A stretch of DNA of 64,000 bases from Sphingomonas guangdongensis. Lineage in GTDB: Bacteria; Pseudomonadota; Alphaproteobacteria; Sphingomonadales; Sphingomonadaceae. The notes under the pieces were generated by a model, which did no database searches, had not been told where the DNA came from, and saw only the letters and a program-made list of their open reading frames with translations. Each line of letters starts with the position of its first letter. The stretch's first letter is position 1. Of this stretch, positions 7,836 to 16,264 are shown piece after piece. The position numbers and the translations under genes were made by a program. The DNA is taken from NCBI RefSeq assembly GCF_900199185.1, contig NZ_OBMI01000001.1, positions 620,001 to 684,000 on the forward strand, written 5' to 3'.

Positions 7836-10226
7836 ATGCGGCTGTTCAACCGAGAACTGTTCCAGGTGGCATCGCACCTGGCGTTGGCCATGGCGGCGAT
7901 CGTCGGTGGTGCCGACGTGGCGCGCGCGCAGGACAGCACGCCGGCCACGTCGGAGCCGGAGGAATCGGGCGAGATCATCGTCACCGCCCGCCGGCGCGAG
8001 GAAAGCCTGCAGGATACGCCGGTCGCGATTTCCGCCTTCTCGGCCGAGCTGCTGCAGGACCGCCAGGTGCTTCAGACCCAGGATCTGGAGCGGGTCACCC
8101 CCTCGCTGCAGTTCAAGCCCGCCGGCCAGCTCTCCGGCAACAGCGCGTCTTCCGTCGTCTTCCTGCGCGGGGTGGGTCAGGTCGATCCGACCGCCGCGGT
8201 CGATCCGGGCGTCGGCATCTACCTGGACGAGGTCTATCTCGGCCGTGCGGTCGGCGGAGCGATCGACTTCGGCGACATCCAGAGCGTGGAGGTGCTGCGC
8301 GGGCCGCAGGGCACGCTGTTCGGCCGCAACACTATCGGCGGCGCGATCCTGGTCCGCACCCGCCAGCCCGAGCTCGGCCGGTTCAGCGCGCGCGGCCGCC
8401 TGCGGATCGGCGAGTACGATCTGCGAGAGGGCTTCGCCGCGCTCAACCTGCCGCTCGGGAACACGCTGGCGGCGCGCGTCTCCGGCGGTTTCCGCAAGCG
8501 CGACGGCTATGTCATCCGCCAGGCGGACGGCCTCGATCTCGGCAACGAGGATGGCTATTCCTTTAACGGCTCGCTCAAGTGGGAGCCGTCGAGCGACTTC
8601 GACCTGTTCCTGCGCGCCGACTACTCAAAGCGGGACGAGAACGGCGCGCCGTTCGTGTTCGCCGGGATCAACGAGCAGGCACCCGTCGCCGCCATCGCCA
8701 GCGTCGCGGCGGGCTGCCCGGGCGCGACCATTCCCTTTGCGCCGCTGACGCCAGGCAATCCGCGCTTCGGTGCGCCCAACGTGCCGCAGATCAACGACGT
8801 GCGCTGCGCCAACGACTTCCAGACGCGCGGCGACTTCGTCAACGGCGGCACCGCGCCCGTGATGAGCGAGTCGGAGGTGTGGGGCGTCGCCGGCACCGCC
8901 AACATCAACCTCACCGAGCAGGCGACGGTGAAGCTGATCACAGCCTATCGCGAGACCTCGTCGCGCGGCGTCCGCGACGGCGACAACACGCCGCTGCTGC
9001 TGATCACCACCGATGTCGGCTCACAGTCGGCGCAGTTCAGCCAGGAGGTCCAGCTCCAGCTCGACTTCGGCAGCGTCAATGCGATCCTCGGCGGCTACTA
9101 TTTCGACGAGGTCACCGACGAGCGCGCGACGGTGTTCCTCGCCTTCCCGCCCTCGCCGCCGGTGATCGGCTCGCTGCTGGCCGGCGGGCCCGGCTCACGC
9201 GACCTCCAGGTCTCGCGGCTGAAGACCAACTCGGTTGCGGTGTTCGGGGAGCTCGGCTGGAGCCCGCTCGACGGCCTCGAGCTGACCGGGGGCCTGCGCT
9301 ACACCTCCGACCGCAAGTCGTACCGCGGTGCCGTGCTGAACCTGTTCCCGTCGACCCAGCCCGATCCCAACCCGCTGCCGACGCTCGCGACCACGCAGGG
9401 CGGGCCGCTGTTCATCTTCAACCGCCCGTTCACGCAGGATTTCGCGGCGCTGACCGGCTCCGCATCGATCCAGTACCGGTTCAGCCCGGCGATCAGCACC
9501 TATGCCTCCTACGCCCGGTCGTTCAAGTCGGGCGGGTTCAACACCCGCTACAACGCCGCCACCGCCAACAACCTTCCGGTGCCCTTCGACGAGGAAAGCG
9601 TCACCAGCTACGAACTCGGCATCAAGAGCAACATCGGGCGCCTGCGCCTGAACCTCGCCGCGTTCCAGGCCGAGTATCAGGACATCCAGCTGATCTTCCG
9701 CCAGGGCGTCGTGCCGCTGCTGTTCAACGCGGGCGAGGCGCGGATCCGCGGGCTGGAGGCGGAGGCGAACTACCGAGCGCCGTTTGGCCTGGTGATCGAC
9801 GCTGGCGCGAGCATCCTCGACGACGACATCAAGAGCATCACGCCCGTACCCGGCGCGACCGCGACGGTGACCCCGGCCGACGACCTGCCCTTCACCCCCG
9901 ACCTCCAGGCGAACGTCGGCCTCGGCTGGCGCTTCGACCTGGGCGGCGGACTGACGCTGACGCCGCGATTCGACGCGAGCTACCAGTCCAAGATCACCTT
10001 CATCACCGGCAGCATCCCGGAGATCGAGGAGAACGGCTACTGGACCGGCAATGCCTCGGTCGGATTGCGTCTGCGCAACGGCATCGAGCTGAGCGGCGGC
10101 GTCAACAACGTGTGGAACGAGCGCTACCTGATACAGGGGAACGCCAGCCTCGCGACGCTGGGCTATGCCGAGCGCATCTTCGCGCGCCCCCGCAACTGGT
10201 TCGTCCAGGTCGCGGCGGACTTCTGA
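7836..10226 (+). CDS. TonB-dependent outer-membrane receptor (CirA/pesticin-receptor type)
   Basis: This 796-residue receptor has a signal peptide (cleavage after ADVARAQ, about residue 32). The TonB box/plug start GEIIVTARRREESLQDTPVAISAF is typical of the CirA-like receptors abundant in Sphingomonadales. The plug contains VFLRGVGQVDPTAAVDPGVG and EVLRGPQGTLFGRNTIGGAI, and the barrel ends in NWFVQVAADF. GGAGGGGG lies 10 bp before the ATG. It differs clearly in plug type from the 4.0-6.9 kb receptor, so it is not a tandem duplicate. Substrates of this class range from siderophores to plant glycans and aromatic compounds. Confidence 0.95.
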   Translation: MRLFNRELFQVASHLALAMAAIVGGADVARAQDSTPATSEPEESGEIIVTARRREESLQDTPVAISAFSAELLQDRQVLQTQDLERVTPSLQFKPAGQLSGNSASSVVFLRGVGQVDPTAAVDPGVGIYLDEVYLGRAVGGAIDFGDIQSVEVLRGPQGTLFGRNTIGGAILVRTRQPELGRFSARGRLRIGEYDLREGFAALNLPLGNTLAARVSGGFRKRDGYVIRQADGLDLGNEDGYSFNGSLKWEPSSDFDLFLRADYSKRDENGAPFVFAGINEQAPVAAIASVAAGCPGATIPFAPLTPGNPRFGAPNVPQINDVRCANDFQTRGDFVNGGTAPVMSESEVWGVAGTANINLTEQATVKLITAYRETSSRGVRDGDNTPLLLITTDVGSQSAQFSQEVQLQLDFGSVNAILGGYYFDEVTDERATVFLAFPPSPPVIGSLLAGGPGSRDLQVSRLKTNSVAVFGELGWSPLDGLELTGGLRYTSDRKSYRGAVLNLFPSTQPDPNPLPTLATTQGGPLFIFNRPFTQDFAALTGSASIQYRFSPAISTYASYARSFKSGGFNTRYNAATANNLPVPFDEESVTSYELGIKSNIGRLRLNLAAFQAEYQDIQLIFRQGVVPLLFNAGEARIRGLEAEANYRAPFGLVIDAGASILDDDIKSITPVPGATATVTPADDLPFTPDLQANVGLGWRFDLGGGLTLTPRFDASYQSKITFITGSIPEIEENGYWTGNASVGLRLRNGIELSGGVNNVWNERYLIQGNASLATLGYAERIFARPRNWFVQVAADF

Positions 10227-10240
10227 GGCGGGCGCCGAAC

Positions 10241-10320
10241 TCTCGACTTCGCTCGGCACGAATCGGACTGGTTGAGGGCGCGGGCGCCCTCCGCTCCGTT
10301 CATCTCGAGCGGTGTCGAGA
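10241..10320. repeat. Intergenic inverted repeat (TCTCGAC...GTCGAGA family)
   Basis: Arms 10241-10255 and 10306-10320 pair with 13 of 15 positions, in the gap between the convergent TonB-receptor and LOG genes. The arms resemble a short dispersed intergenic repeat common in sphingomonads. As transcript it would fold and may double as a terminator. Confidence 0.6.
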
Positions 10321-10340
10321 GACCGATCACCCAGACGCGC

Positions 10341-11219
10341 TCACGCGATCGTCGGGTCGTGCTGCTCGTAATGCTTGCGGACCACGTCCCAGCCCTCCTG
10401 GGCGGTTTCGCAGTAGGTGAAGAGCTTCAGGTCGCGCTCGGCGATCACGCCTTCCTCCACTAGCGCCTCGAAGTTGACGACCCGCTCCCAGAACTCCCGC
10501 CCGTAGAGCAGGACCGGCATTGGCTTGATCTTGCCGGTCTGGATCAGAGTCAGCAACTCGAACAGCTCGTCGAAGGTGCCGAACCCACCCGGAAAGGCGG
10601 CGAGCGCACGGGCGCGGAGCAGAAAGTGCATCTTACGCAGCGCGAAATAGTGGAACTGCATCGAGAGCGCGGGAGTGACGTACGGGTTCGGCGCCTGCTC
10701 GTGCGGCAGCACGATGTTGAGCGCGATCGACTCCGCACCAACGTCCGCCGCGCCGCGGTTCGCCGCCTCCATGATCGACGGTCCGCCCCCTGAACACACC
10801 ACGAAGTGGCGCTTGCCATCCTCATCCAGCGGGAAGTTGCTGACCTTCTGCGCGAGCTCGCGTGCGACGTCGTAGTAGCGTGACTTCTCGAACAGCCGCT
10901 CGGCGATGCGGCGCTGCTGGCCACTCGCCGGCGCCGCATCGAGCAGTGCGCGCGCCTTCTCCGGCTCCGGGATGCGCGCGGAGCCGTAGAAGACGAAGGT
11001 GGAGGCGATCTTCGCCTCGTCCATGATCAGCTCGGGCTTGAGCAGCTCGAGCTGGAAGCGGACGGGCCGCAGGTCCTCGCGGAGCAGGAAATCCATGTCC
11101 TGGAAGGCGAGAGTATATGCCGGATGGGTGGTCTGGGGTGTGGAAACGCCGGCCTTGGCGGTCTCGGCGTCCTGCTTGGCGCGCGGAAAGACGCGCGTCG
11201 GTACCTTGGTGTCGTTCAT
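10341..11219 (-). CDS. LOG-family protein (cytokinin riboside 5'-monophosphate phosphoribohydrolase-like)
   Basis: This 292-residue protein of the TIGR00730/lysine-decarboxylase-like fold is predicted to hydrolyse nucleoside 5'-monophosphates to base and ribose 5-phosphate. The diagnostic motifs are CSGGGPSIMEAANRGA and FPGGFGTFDELFEL (PGGxGTxxE). The roughly 90-residue N-terminal extension before the Rossmann core is longer than in plant-type LOG (about 190-220 residues) and marks the larger bacterial subfamily. No clear Shine-Dalgarno precedes the ATG, because a short perfect hairpin (11220-11239) occupies that space. Substrate specificity is an inference from family. Confidence 0.9.
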   Translation of the reverse strand: MNDTKVPTRVFPRAKQDAETAKAGVSTPQTTHPAYTLAFQDMDFLLREDLRPVRFQLELLKPELIMDEAKIASTFVFYGSARIPEPEKARALLDAAPASGQQRRIAERLFEKSRYYDVARELAQKVSNFPLDEDGKRHFVVCSGGGPSIMEAANRGAADVGAESIALNIVLPHEQAPNPYVTPALSMQFHYFALRKMHFLLRARALAAFPGGFGTFDELFELLTLIQTGKIKPMPVLLYGREFWERVVNFEALVEEGVIAERDLKLFTYCETAQEGWDVVRKHYEQHDPTIA

Positions 11220-11239
11220 TCGCGCCGAGGTAGGCGCGA
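11220..11239 (-). promoter_or_regulatory. Perfect 7-bp hairpin abutting the LOG start codon
   Basis: TCGCGCC and GGCGCGA pair around a 6-nt loop in the 24-bp gap between the extensin-like gene's stop and the LOG start. It could attenuate read-through or hide the LOG ribosome-binding region. There is no T-run, so it is not a classic intrinsic terminator. Confidence 0.35.
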
Positions 11240-11243
11240 ACTG

Positions 11244-11903
11244 TTACCGGCACAATGCGCTGCCGCCCAGGTCGAGGTGGAGGTGGTTGTAGTGCGCGGC
11301 GTTGTAGTCGGGCGACAGCACGGTCTTGTAGCGGCGGCAGGCCGAGCGGCGGATCACCTGCAGGAACTCGCGGATCGCCGGATCGCCGGTCCGCCAGTCG
11401 CGCTCGATCGTGATCCGCCGTCCGTCGGCGAGCACGAAGGCGGACACGTCCACCGCGTTGGCGATCCCGTGCTCCGACAAGCGGTTGGTTCGCCCGCCGA
11501 CGATGCCGCGGCACGCGTAAGTGCCCATGCTCTCGACCTTGCGGACCTCGCTCCCCAGGATCTCACGCCCGGCGGGCACCACGCCGTTGCGCACCCAGGC
11601 GACAAAGGTGCGCGCCAGCGGGCAGCGCATCGCGCGCAGGTTGGTCGTCGGGACGCCGTAGTCGATCAGCTGCACGGTGCCGGTCAGCACGCAGCCGCCG
11701 CCGAAGTCGCGGTCGGGCAGCGGTGAGTAACGCACGTCCTCGCGCGACAGGTCGGCGAAGCAGGCGCGGGTGTCGGCATCGGGCGGGCGATTGAGCGTGA
11801 TCGGCGGTGCGTTACGTGGCCGCTCGGGCAGGCGCGGCGCGCTCGGGCTGGAGCCGCAGGCGGCGAGCAACAGGGCGAGGAAGACGACGAGGTACCGGTA
11901 CAC
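11244..11903 (-). CDS. Extensin-like family lipoprotein
   Basis: This is an envelope lipoprotein of about 219 residues. The start is the GTG at 11903, which gives YRYLVVFLALLLAAC with a lipobox ahead of a proline-rich linker (SPSAPRLPERPRNAPP). A GAAGG Shine-Dalgarno-like stretch lies a few bases upstream. The body matches the bacterial extensin-like C-terminal domain: conserved cysteines, then SEHGIANAVDVSAFVLADG and a terminal HYNHLHLDLG. The HGxAxDxxxF and HxHLD histidines and aspartates resemble metal ligands of D-Ala-D-Ala carboxypeptidase-like (peptidase M15) folds, so a murein role is possible but unproven. It lies upstream of LOG on the same strand. Confidence 0.85.
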   Translation of the reverse strand: MYRYLVVFLALLLAACGSSPSAPRLPERPRNAPPITLNRPPDADTRACFADLSREDVRYSPLPDRDFGGGCVLTGTVQLIDYGVPTTNLRAMRCPLARTFVAWVRNGVVPAGREILGSEVRKVESMGTYACRGIVGGRTNRLSEHGIANAVDVSAFVLADGRRITIERDWRTGDPAIREFLQVIRRSACRRYKTVLSPDYNAAHYNHLHLDLGGSALCR

Positions 11904-12075
11904 GCCGCCTTCATCGCGCAGCGGTCGCGCCTTGTCACACCCCTTTGCCGCGAGCGCGGGTCTGTCCGCCGCGTGGCGCCGAAGCGCAGTTGACGGCGGC
12001 AGCGCATCTCCATAGGGCCGCCGACGGGCCACGCGGTCCCAACGCCGCGCGTGCTCTCTGTAAGGAGAGTCTGAC

Positions 12076-13212
12076 ATGACTGAACACCTCGCCGTCCCGG
12101 CCACCAAGCCGGCGCGCCCGTATTTCTCCTCCGGCCCGTGCGCCAAGCCGCCCGGCTGGTCTCCCGACAAACTTGCCACCGAATCGCTCGGGCGCTCGCA
12201 CCGTTCGAAGATCGGCAAGGCGCGCCTCGGCTACTGCATCGACCTGATGCGCGAGCTGCTGCGCCTGCCCGACACCCACCGCATCGGCATCGTGCCCGGT
12301 AGCGACACCGGCGCGTTCGAGATGGCGATGTGGACGATGCTGGGCGCGCGCGGCGTGACGACGCTCGCCTGGGAAAGCTTCGGTGAGGGTTGGGTCACCG
12401 ATGCCGTCAAGCAGCTGAAGATCGATCCGGTTGTGATCCGCGCGCCGTACGGCGAGCTGCCCGACCTTTCGCAGGTCGACTGGTCGACCGACGTGCTGTT
12501 CACCTGGAACGGGACGACGAGCGGCGTGCGCGTGCCTGATGCGGACTGGATCCCGGCAGACCGCGAGGGCCTCTCGTTCGCCGACGCGACATCCGGCGTC
12601 TTCGCCTACGACATCGACTGGGCGAAGATCGACGTCGCGACCTTCAGCTGGCAGAAGGTGCTGGGCGGTGAGGGCGGCCACGGCGTGCTGATCCTGGGCC
12701 CCCGCGCAGTCGAGCGGCTGGAAAGCTACACGCCGGCCTGGCCGCTGCCCAAGGTGTTCCGCCTCACCTCCAAGGGCAAGCTCAGCGAAGGCATCTTCAA
12801 GGGCGAGACGATCAACACCCCCTCCATGCTGGCGGTGGAGGACTGCATCGCCGCGCTCGAGTGGGCAAAGACGATCGGCGGTGCCGATGGCCTGATCGCA
12901 CGCTCGACCGCCAACGCCCGCGCACTCGACAAGATCGTGGCGGATCGGCAGTGGCTCGGCCATCTCGCCACCGATATCGACACGCGCTCGACCACCAGCG
13001 TCTGCCTGACGGTCGAGGGCGCGGACGAAGCGTTGATCAAGAAGATGGCGGCGCTGCTGGAGGCCGAGGGCGCGGCGTTTGATGTCGCGGGCTACCGCGA
13101 CGCACCGCCGGGGCTGCGCATCTGGTGCGGCGCGACCGTGGAGCTCGCCGACATCGAGGCGCTCGGGCCGTGGCTCGACTGGGCGTACGCGAGCGCGAGG
13201 GGCGCCAACTAA
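12076..13212 (+). CDS. serC: Phosphoserine aminotransferase
   Basis: This PLP enzyme of 378 residues converts 3-phosphohydroxypyruvate and glutamate to phosphoserine in the second step of serine synthesis. It is the alphaproteobacterial/archaeal subtype, recognisable from YFSSGPCAKPPGWS at the N-terminus and GIVPGSDTGAFEMAMW. The PLP lysine sits in FSWQKVLGGEGGHG near residue 200. AAGGAGAG lies 7 bp upstream of the ATG. serA follows after a 124-bp gap containing an inverted repeat, so the two may be co-transcribed through the repeat. Confidence 0.97.
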   Translation: MTEHLAVPATKPARPYFSSGPCAKPPGWSPDKLATESLGRSHRSKIGKARLGYCIDLMRELLRLPDTHRIGIVPGSDTGAFEMAMWTMLGARGVTTLAWESFGEGWVTDAVKQLKIDPVVIRAPYGELPDLSQVDWSTDVLFTWNGTTSGVRVPDADWIPADREGLSFADATSGVFAYDIDWAKIDVATFSWQKVLGGEGGHGVLILGPRAVERLESYTPAWPLPKVFRLTSKGKLSEGIFKGETINTPSMLAVEDCIAALEWAKTIGGADGLIARSTANARALDKIVADRQWLGHLATDIDTRSTTSVCLTVEGADEALIKKMAALLEAEGAAFDVAGYRDAPPGLRIWCGATVELADIEALGPWLDWAYASARGAN

Positions 13213-13220
13213 CCTACTCC

Positions 13221-13312
13221 GTCACGCCCGCGCAGGCGGGAGTCCATACACGCAGGTCGTCGCTTGAGCCGCAGCGTCAGCGGCAATGGATCCCCGCCTC
13301 CGCGGGGATGAC
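13221..13312. repeat. Intergenic inverted repeat (GTCAYSCCCGC...family) between serC and serA
   Basis: Two 27-bp arms (13221-13247 and 13286-13312) are imperfect reverse complements; the second contains the self-complementary CCCCGC-CTC-CGCGGGG core. The same repeat family appears at 19641-19738 and, diverged, at 36175-36278. Confidence 0.8.
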
Positions 13313-13336
13313 GGCCGTGAGGCAAGGAACCAACAC

Positions 13337-14914
13337 ATGCCCAAGGTACTCATTTCCGACAAAATGGACCCCAAGGCCGCGCAGATCTTCCGTGAGCGCG
13401 GCGTCGAAGTGGACGAGATCACCGGCAAGACGCCGGACGAGCTGAAGGCGATCATCGGTGCCTACGACGGCCTCGCCATCCGCTCCTCGACCAAGGTGAC
13501 GAGGGACATCCTCGACCACGCGACCAACCTGAAGGTGGTCGGCCGCGCCGGGATCGGCGTCGACAACGTCGACATCCCCGCGGCATCCGCCAAGGGCGTG
13601 GTCGTCATGAACACGCCGTTCGGCAACTCGATCACCACCGCCGAGCACGCGGTCGCGCTGATGTTCGCGCTTGCCCGCCAGCTCCCCGAAGCCGACGCCT
13701 CCACCCAGGCCGGCAAGTGGGAGAAGAACCGCTTCATGGGCGTCGAGCTGACCGGCAAGACGCTGGGCCTGATCGGCGCGGGCAACATCGGCTCGATCGT
13801 CGCCGACCGCGCAATCGGGTTGAAGATGAAGGTGATCGCGTTCGATCCGTTCCTCAGCCCCGACCGTGCGATCGAACTGGGCGTCGAAAAGGTCGAGCTC
13901 GACCAGTTGCTCGCCCGCGCCGACTTCATCACCCTCCACACGCCGCTGACCGACCAGACCCGCAACATCCTATCGGCCGAGAACCTGGCCAAGACCAAGA
14001 AGGGCGTACGCATCATCAACTGTGCACGTGGTGGGCTGATCGACGAGGCGGCGCTGAAGGCGGGGCTCGACAGCGGCCACATCGCGGGCGCCGCGCTCGA
14101 CGTGTTCGTGGAGGAGCCGGCCAAGGCCTCGCCGCTGTTCGGCACCCCCAACTTCGTCTCGACCCCGCACCTGGGCGCGTCGACCAGCGAGGCGCAGGTC
14201 AATGTTGCGATCCAGGTCGCCGAGCAGATGGCCGACTATCTCGTCTCGGGTGGGGTCACCAACGCGCTCAACTCGCCGTCGATCTCGGCGGAGGAAGCGC
14301 CGCGGGTAAAGCCGTACATGGCACTCGCTGAGAAGCTCGGGTCGCTGGTCGGCCAGCTCTCGACCGGCGCGATCCCGCGCATCTCGATCCACAGCGAGGG
14401 TGCCGCGGCGGAGGTCAACCAGAAGCCGATCGTGTCGGCCGTGCTCGCGGGTTTCCTGCGGACCCAGACCGACACCGTCAACATGGTCAACGCGCCGTTC
14501 CTCGCCAAGGAACGCGGCATGGAGGTGCGCGAGGTCCGCACCGAGCGCGAGGGCGACTATCACGCGCTGCTACGCGTCTCGGTCAAGACGGCGGAGGGCG
14601 AGCGCTCGGTCGCCGGCACCCTGTTCGGCAACCAGGCGCCGCGCCTGGTCGAGCTGTTCGGGATCAAGGTGGAGGCGGACCTCGCCGGCCACATGCTCTA
14701 CGTCGTCAACGAGGACGCACCCGGCTTCATCGGGCGCCTGGGCTCGCTGCTCGGCGAAGCGGGCGTCAACATCGGCACCTTTCACCTCGGCCGCCGCGCC
14801 GCCGGCGGCGAGGCTGTGCTGCTGCTCTCCGTCGACGAGGCGGTCAGCGCGGAGCTCCTCGCCCGGGTCAAGGCGCTGGGCGGGGTCAGGACCGCCATGG
14901 CACTGGCGTTCTGA
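13337..14914 (+). CDS. serA: D-3-phosphoglycerate dehydrogenase
   Basis: This 525-residue enzyme oxidises 3-phosphoglycerate to 3-phosphohydroxypyruvate with NAD, the committed step of serine synthesis. The ATG at 13337 (MPKVLISDKM) has AAGGA 8 bp upstream; an in-frame ATG at 13286 lies inside the repeat and is rejected. Visible are the NAD fold GLIGAGNIGSIV near residue 145, catalytic arginine in NCARGGLIDEAAL, catalytic histidine in TPHLGASTSEAQ, the intervening ASB domain, and a C-terminal ACT domain (MLYVVNEDAPGFIGRLG, about 450-525). It is the long, type I form, whose ACT domain commonly mediates feedback control. Confidence 0.97.
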   Translation: MPKVLISDKMDPKAAQIFRERGVEVDEITGKTPDELKAIIGAYDGLAIRSSTKVTRDILDHATNLKVVGRAGIGVDNVDIPAASAKGVVVMNTPFGNSITTAEHAVALMFALARQLPEADASTQAGKWEKNRFMGVELTGKTLGLIGAGNIGSIVADRAIGLKMKVIAFDPFLSPDRAIELGVEKVELDQLLARADFITLHTPLTDQTRNILSAENLAKTKKGVRIINCARGGLIDEAALKAGLDSGHIAGAALDVFVEEPAKASPLFGTPNFVSTPHLGASTSEAQVNVAIQVAEQMADYLVSGGVTNALNSPSISAEEAPRVKPYMALAEKLGSLVGQLSTGAIPRISIHSEGAAAEVNQKPIVSAVLAGFLRTQTDTVNMVNAPFLAKERGMEVREVRTEREGDYHALLRVSVKTAEGERSVAGTLFGNQAPRLVELFGIKVEADLAGHMLYVVNEDAPGFIGRLGSLLGEAGVNIGTFHLGRRAAGGEAVLLLSVDEAVSAELLARVKALGGVRTAMALAF

Positions 14915-14919
14915 ACCGG

Positions 14920-14944
14920 CGGGCCGAAGTGGTACTTCGGCCCG
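14920..14944 (+). terminator. Hairpin after serA
   Basis: CGGGCCGAAGT and ACTTCGGCCCG form a perfect 11-bp stem with a 3-nt loop, six bases after the serA stop. No T-tract follows, so termination by this element alone is uncertain. Confidence 0.6.
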
Positions 14945-14957
14945 GATCGCATCTGCA

Positions 14958-15082
14958 CTCCCCTCCCTGCAGGGAAAGGGTCGGAGGTGGGTCGATGTCC
15001 GCGCAACGGTCACATCCGCGTGCTCCGTCAGCCTAGTCCAGGCGTCTACCCACTCTTACCGCCAACCTTGCAGGGACGGGAG
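14958..15082. repeat. Long inverted repeat (CTCCCSTCCCTGCA family) before hisZ
   Basis: Two 35-bp arms (14958-14992 and 15048-15082) are imperfect reverse complements, with CCCTGCAGGG and CCTTGCAGGGA cores. Related arms occur at 26137-26167/26211-26239, and a lone copy at 55385-55401. It fills most of the 217-bp serA-hisZ gap, in which I see no gene. Confidence 0.75.
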
Positions 15083-15131
15083 AAAGCACGGCGACCTTGC
15101 CAATGCGCCGCGGCTGACCGAAGGACCGTGC

Positions 15132-16199
15132 ATGACCGGTCTCCTGCCCGAGGGCTTTCACGATCGCCTGCCGCCGTTCGCCGACCAGGCCGCGCGGCTG
15201 GAGCGGAGCGTGCTCGATACCGCGCGCGCCTATGGCTACGAGCAGGTCGATCCACCGCTTGCCGAGTTCGAGGATGCGCTCGCCCGGCGGCTGAAGGCGG
15301 GAGCGGCGCAGGGCGCGGTACGGTTCGTCGATCCGGTGTCGCAGCGCACGCTGGCGATCCGCCCCGACATCACCGCGCAGGTCGGGCGCATCGCCGCGAC
15401 GCGGATGGGTCACCACCCCCGACCCGTCCGGCTCAGCTACGCCGGGCCGGTTCTGAAGCTCCGCGCGTCCGAGCTGAAGCCTGAGCGTGCGCTTCGGCAG
15501 ATCGGGGTCGAGCTCATCGGGCTCGACAGCGTCGCCGCCGCGCGCGAGGTGGTCTTGGTCGCGGTCGAGGCGCTGACGGAGGCCGGCGTCACGGGCCTGT
15601 CGGTCGACCTCACCCTGCCCGATCTGGTCGCGACCATGGGCGGCAGCACGGCGCTCGCCGAGGCGCTGGACGCCAAGGATGCAGCCGCGGTCGCCGCGAT
15701 CGACCGCAGCTTCCTGCCCCTGATCGCCGCCGCCGGTCCGTTCACGGCAGCGGTCGCCAAGCTGCGCAGCCATGCCGCGCTGGCCAGCCGGCTCGACGGC
15801 TTGGAGCAGATCGCCGCCGCGCTACCGCCGGGCGTTTCGCTGACGCTCGATCCGACCGAGCGCCACGGGTTCGAATATCAGAACTGGTTCGGTTTTTCGC
15901 TGTTCGCCGCCGGCGCCTCCGACCAGATCGGGCGCGGTGGCACCTACGGCGTCATCCACGACGACGGACGCGAGGAGCCGGCGGTCGGCGTCACGCTCTA
16001 CGTCGATCCGATCCTGGGCGCGACGGCGGGTGCGGTGGAGCGGCGGCGGCTGTTCCTGCCCCACGGCACCGATCCCGCCGACGGCGCCCGGCTGCGCCGT
16101 GAAGGCTGGGTGACGGTCGCCGCGCTGGAAGCGCACGACACGCCCGAGGCGCAGCTGTGCAGCCACATCCTGTTCAAGGGTGAGGTACAGCCGGCCTGA
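15132..16199 (+). CDS. hisZ: ATP phosphoribosyltransferase regulatory subunit
   Basis: This 355-residue histidyl-tRNA-synthetase-like protein lacks a tRNA-binding domain and activates the short form of HisG in histidine biosynthesis. The start MTGLLPEGFHDRLPPFADQA and the class II synthetase-like stretches RFVDPVSQRTLAIRPDITAQ and GGTYGVIH are visible. HisG itself is not in the window. A much longer frame extends upstream through serA but is only an out-of-frame shadow. serC-serA-hisZ is a usual alphaproteobacterial order. purA, which often follows, is absent here and the ATP-grasp gene takes its place. Confidence 0.93.
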   Translation: MTGLLPEGFHDRLPPFADQAARLERSVLDTARAYGYEQVDPPLAEFEDALARRLKAGAAQGAVRFVDPVSQRTLAIRPDITAQVGRIAATRMGHHPRPVRLSYAGPVLKLRASELKPERALRQIGVELIGLDSVAAAREVVLVAVEALTEAGVTGLSVDLTLPDLVATMGGSTALAEALDAKDAAAVAAIDRSFLPLIAAAGPFTAAVAKLRSHAALASRLDGLEQIAAALPPGVSLTLDPTERHGFEYQNWFGFSLFAAGASDQIGRGGTYGVIHDDGREEPAVGVTLYVDPILGATAGAVERRRLFLPHGTDPADGARLRREGWVTVAALEAHDTPEAQLCSHILFKGEVQPA

Positions 16200-16264
16200 G
16201 GAACGGTTGCGCCGCCCGCGGCTTTATGATCGAACCGCGGCCAGCAAGCCGGATTGGGGCACGA

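Noticed and set aside
14400..15131. Upstream extension of hisZ through serA
   Set aside because: The region is serA in another frame plus an inverted repeat; family homology begins at 15132.
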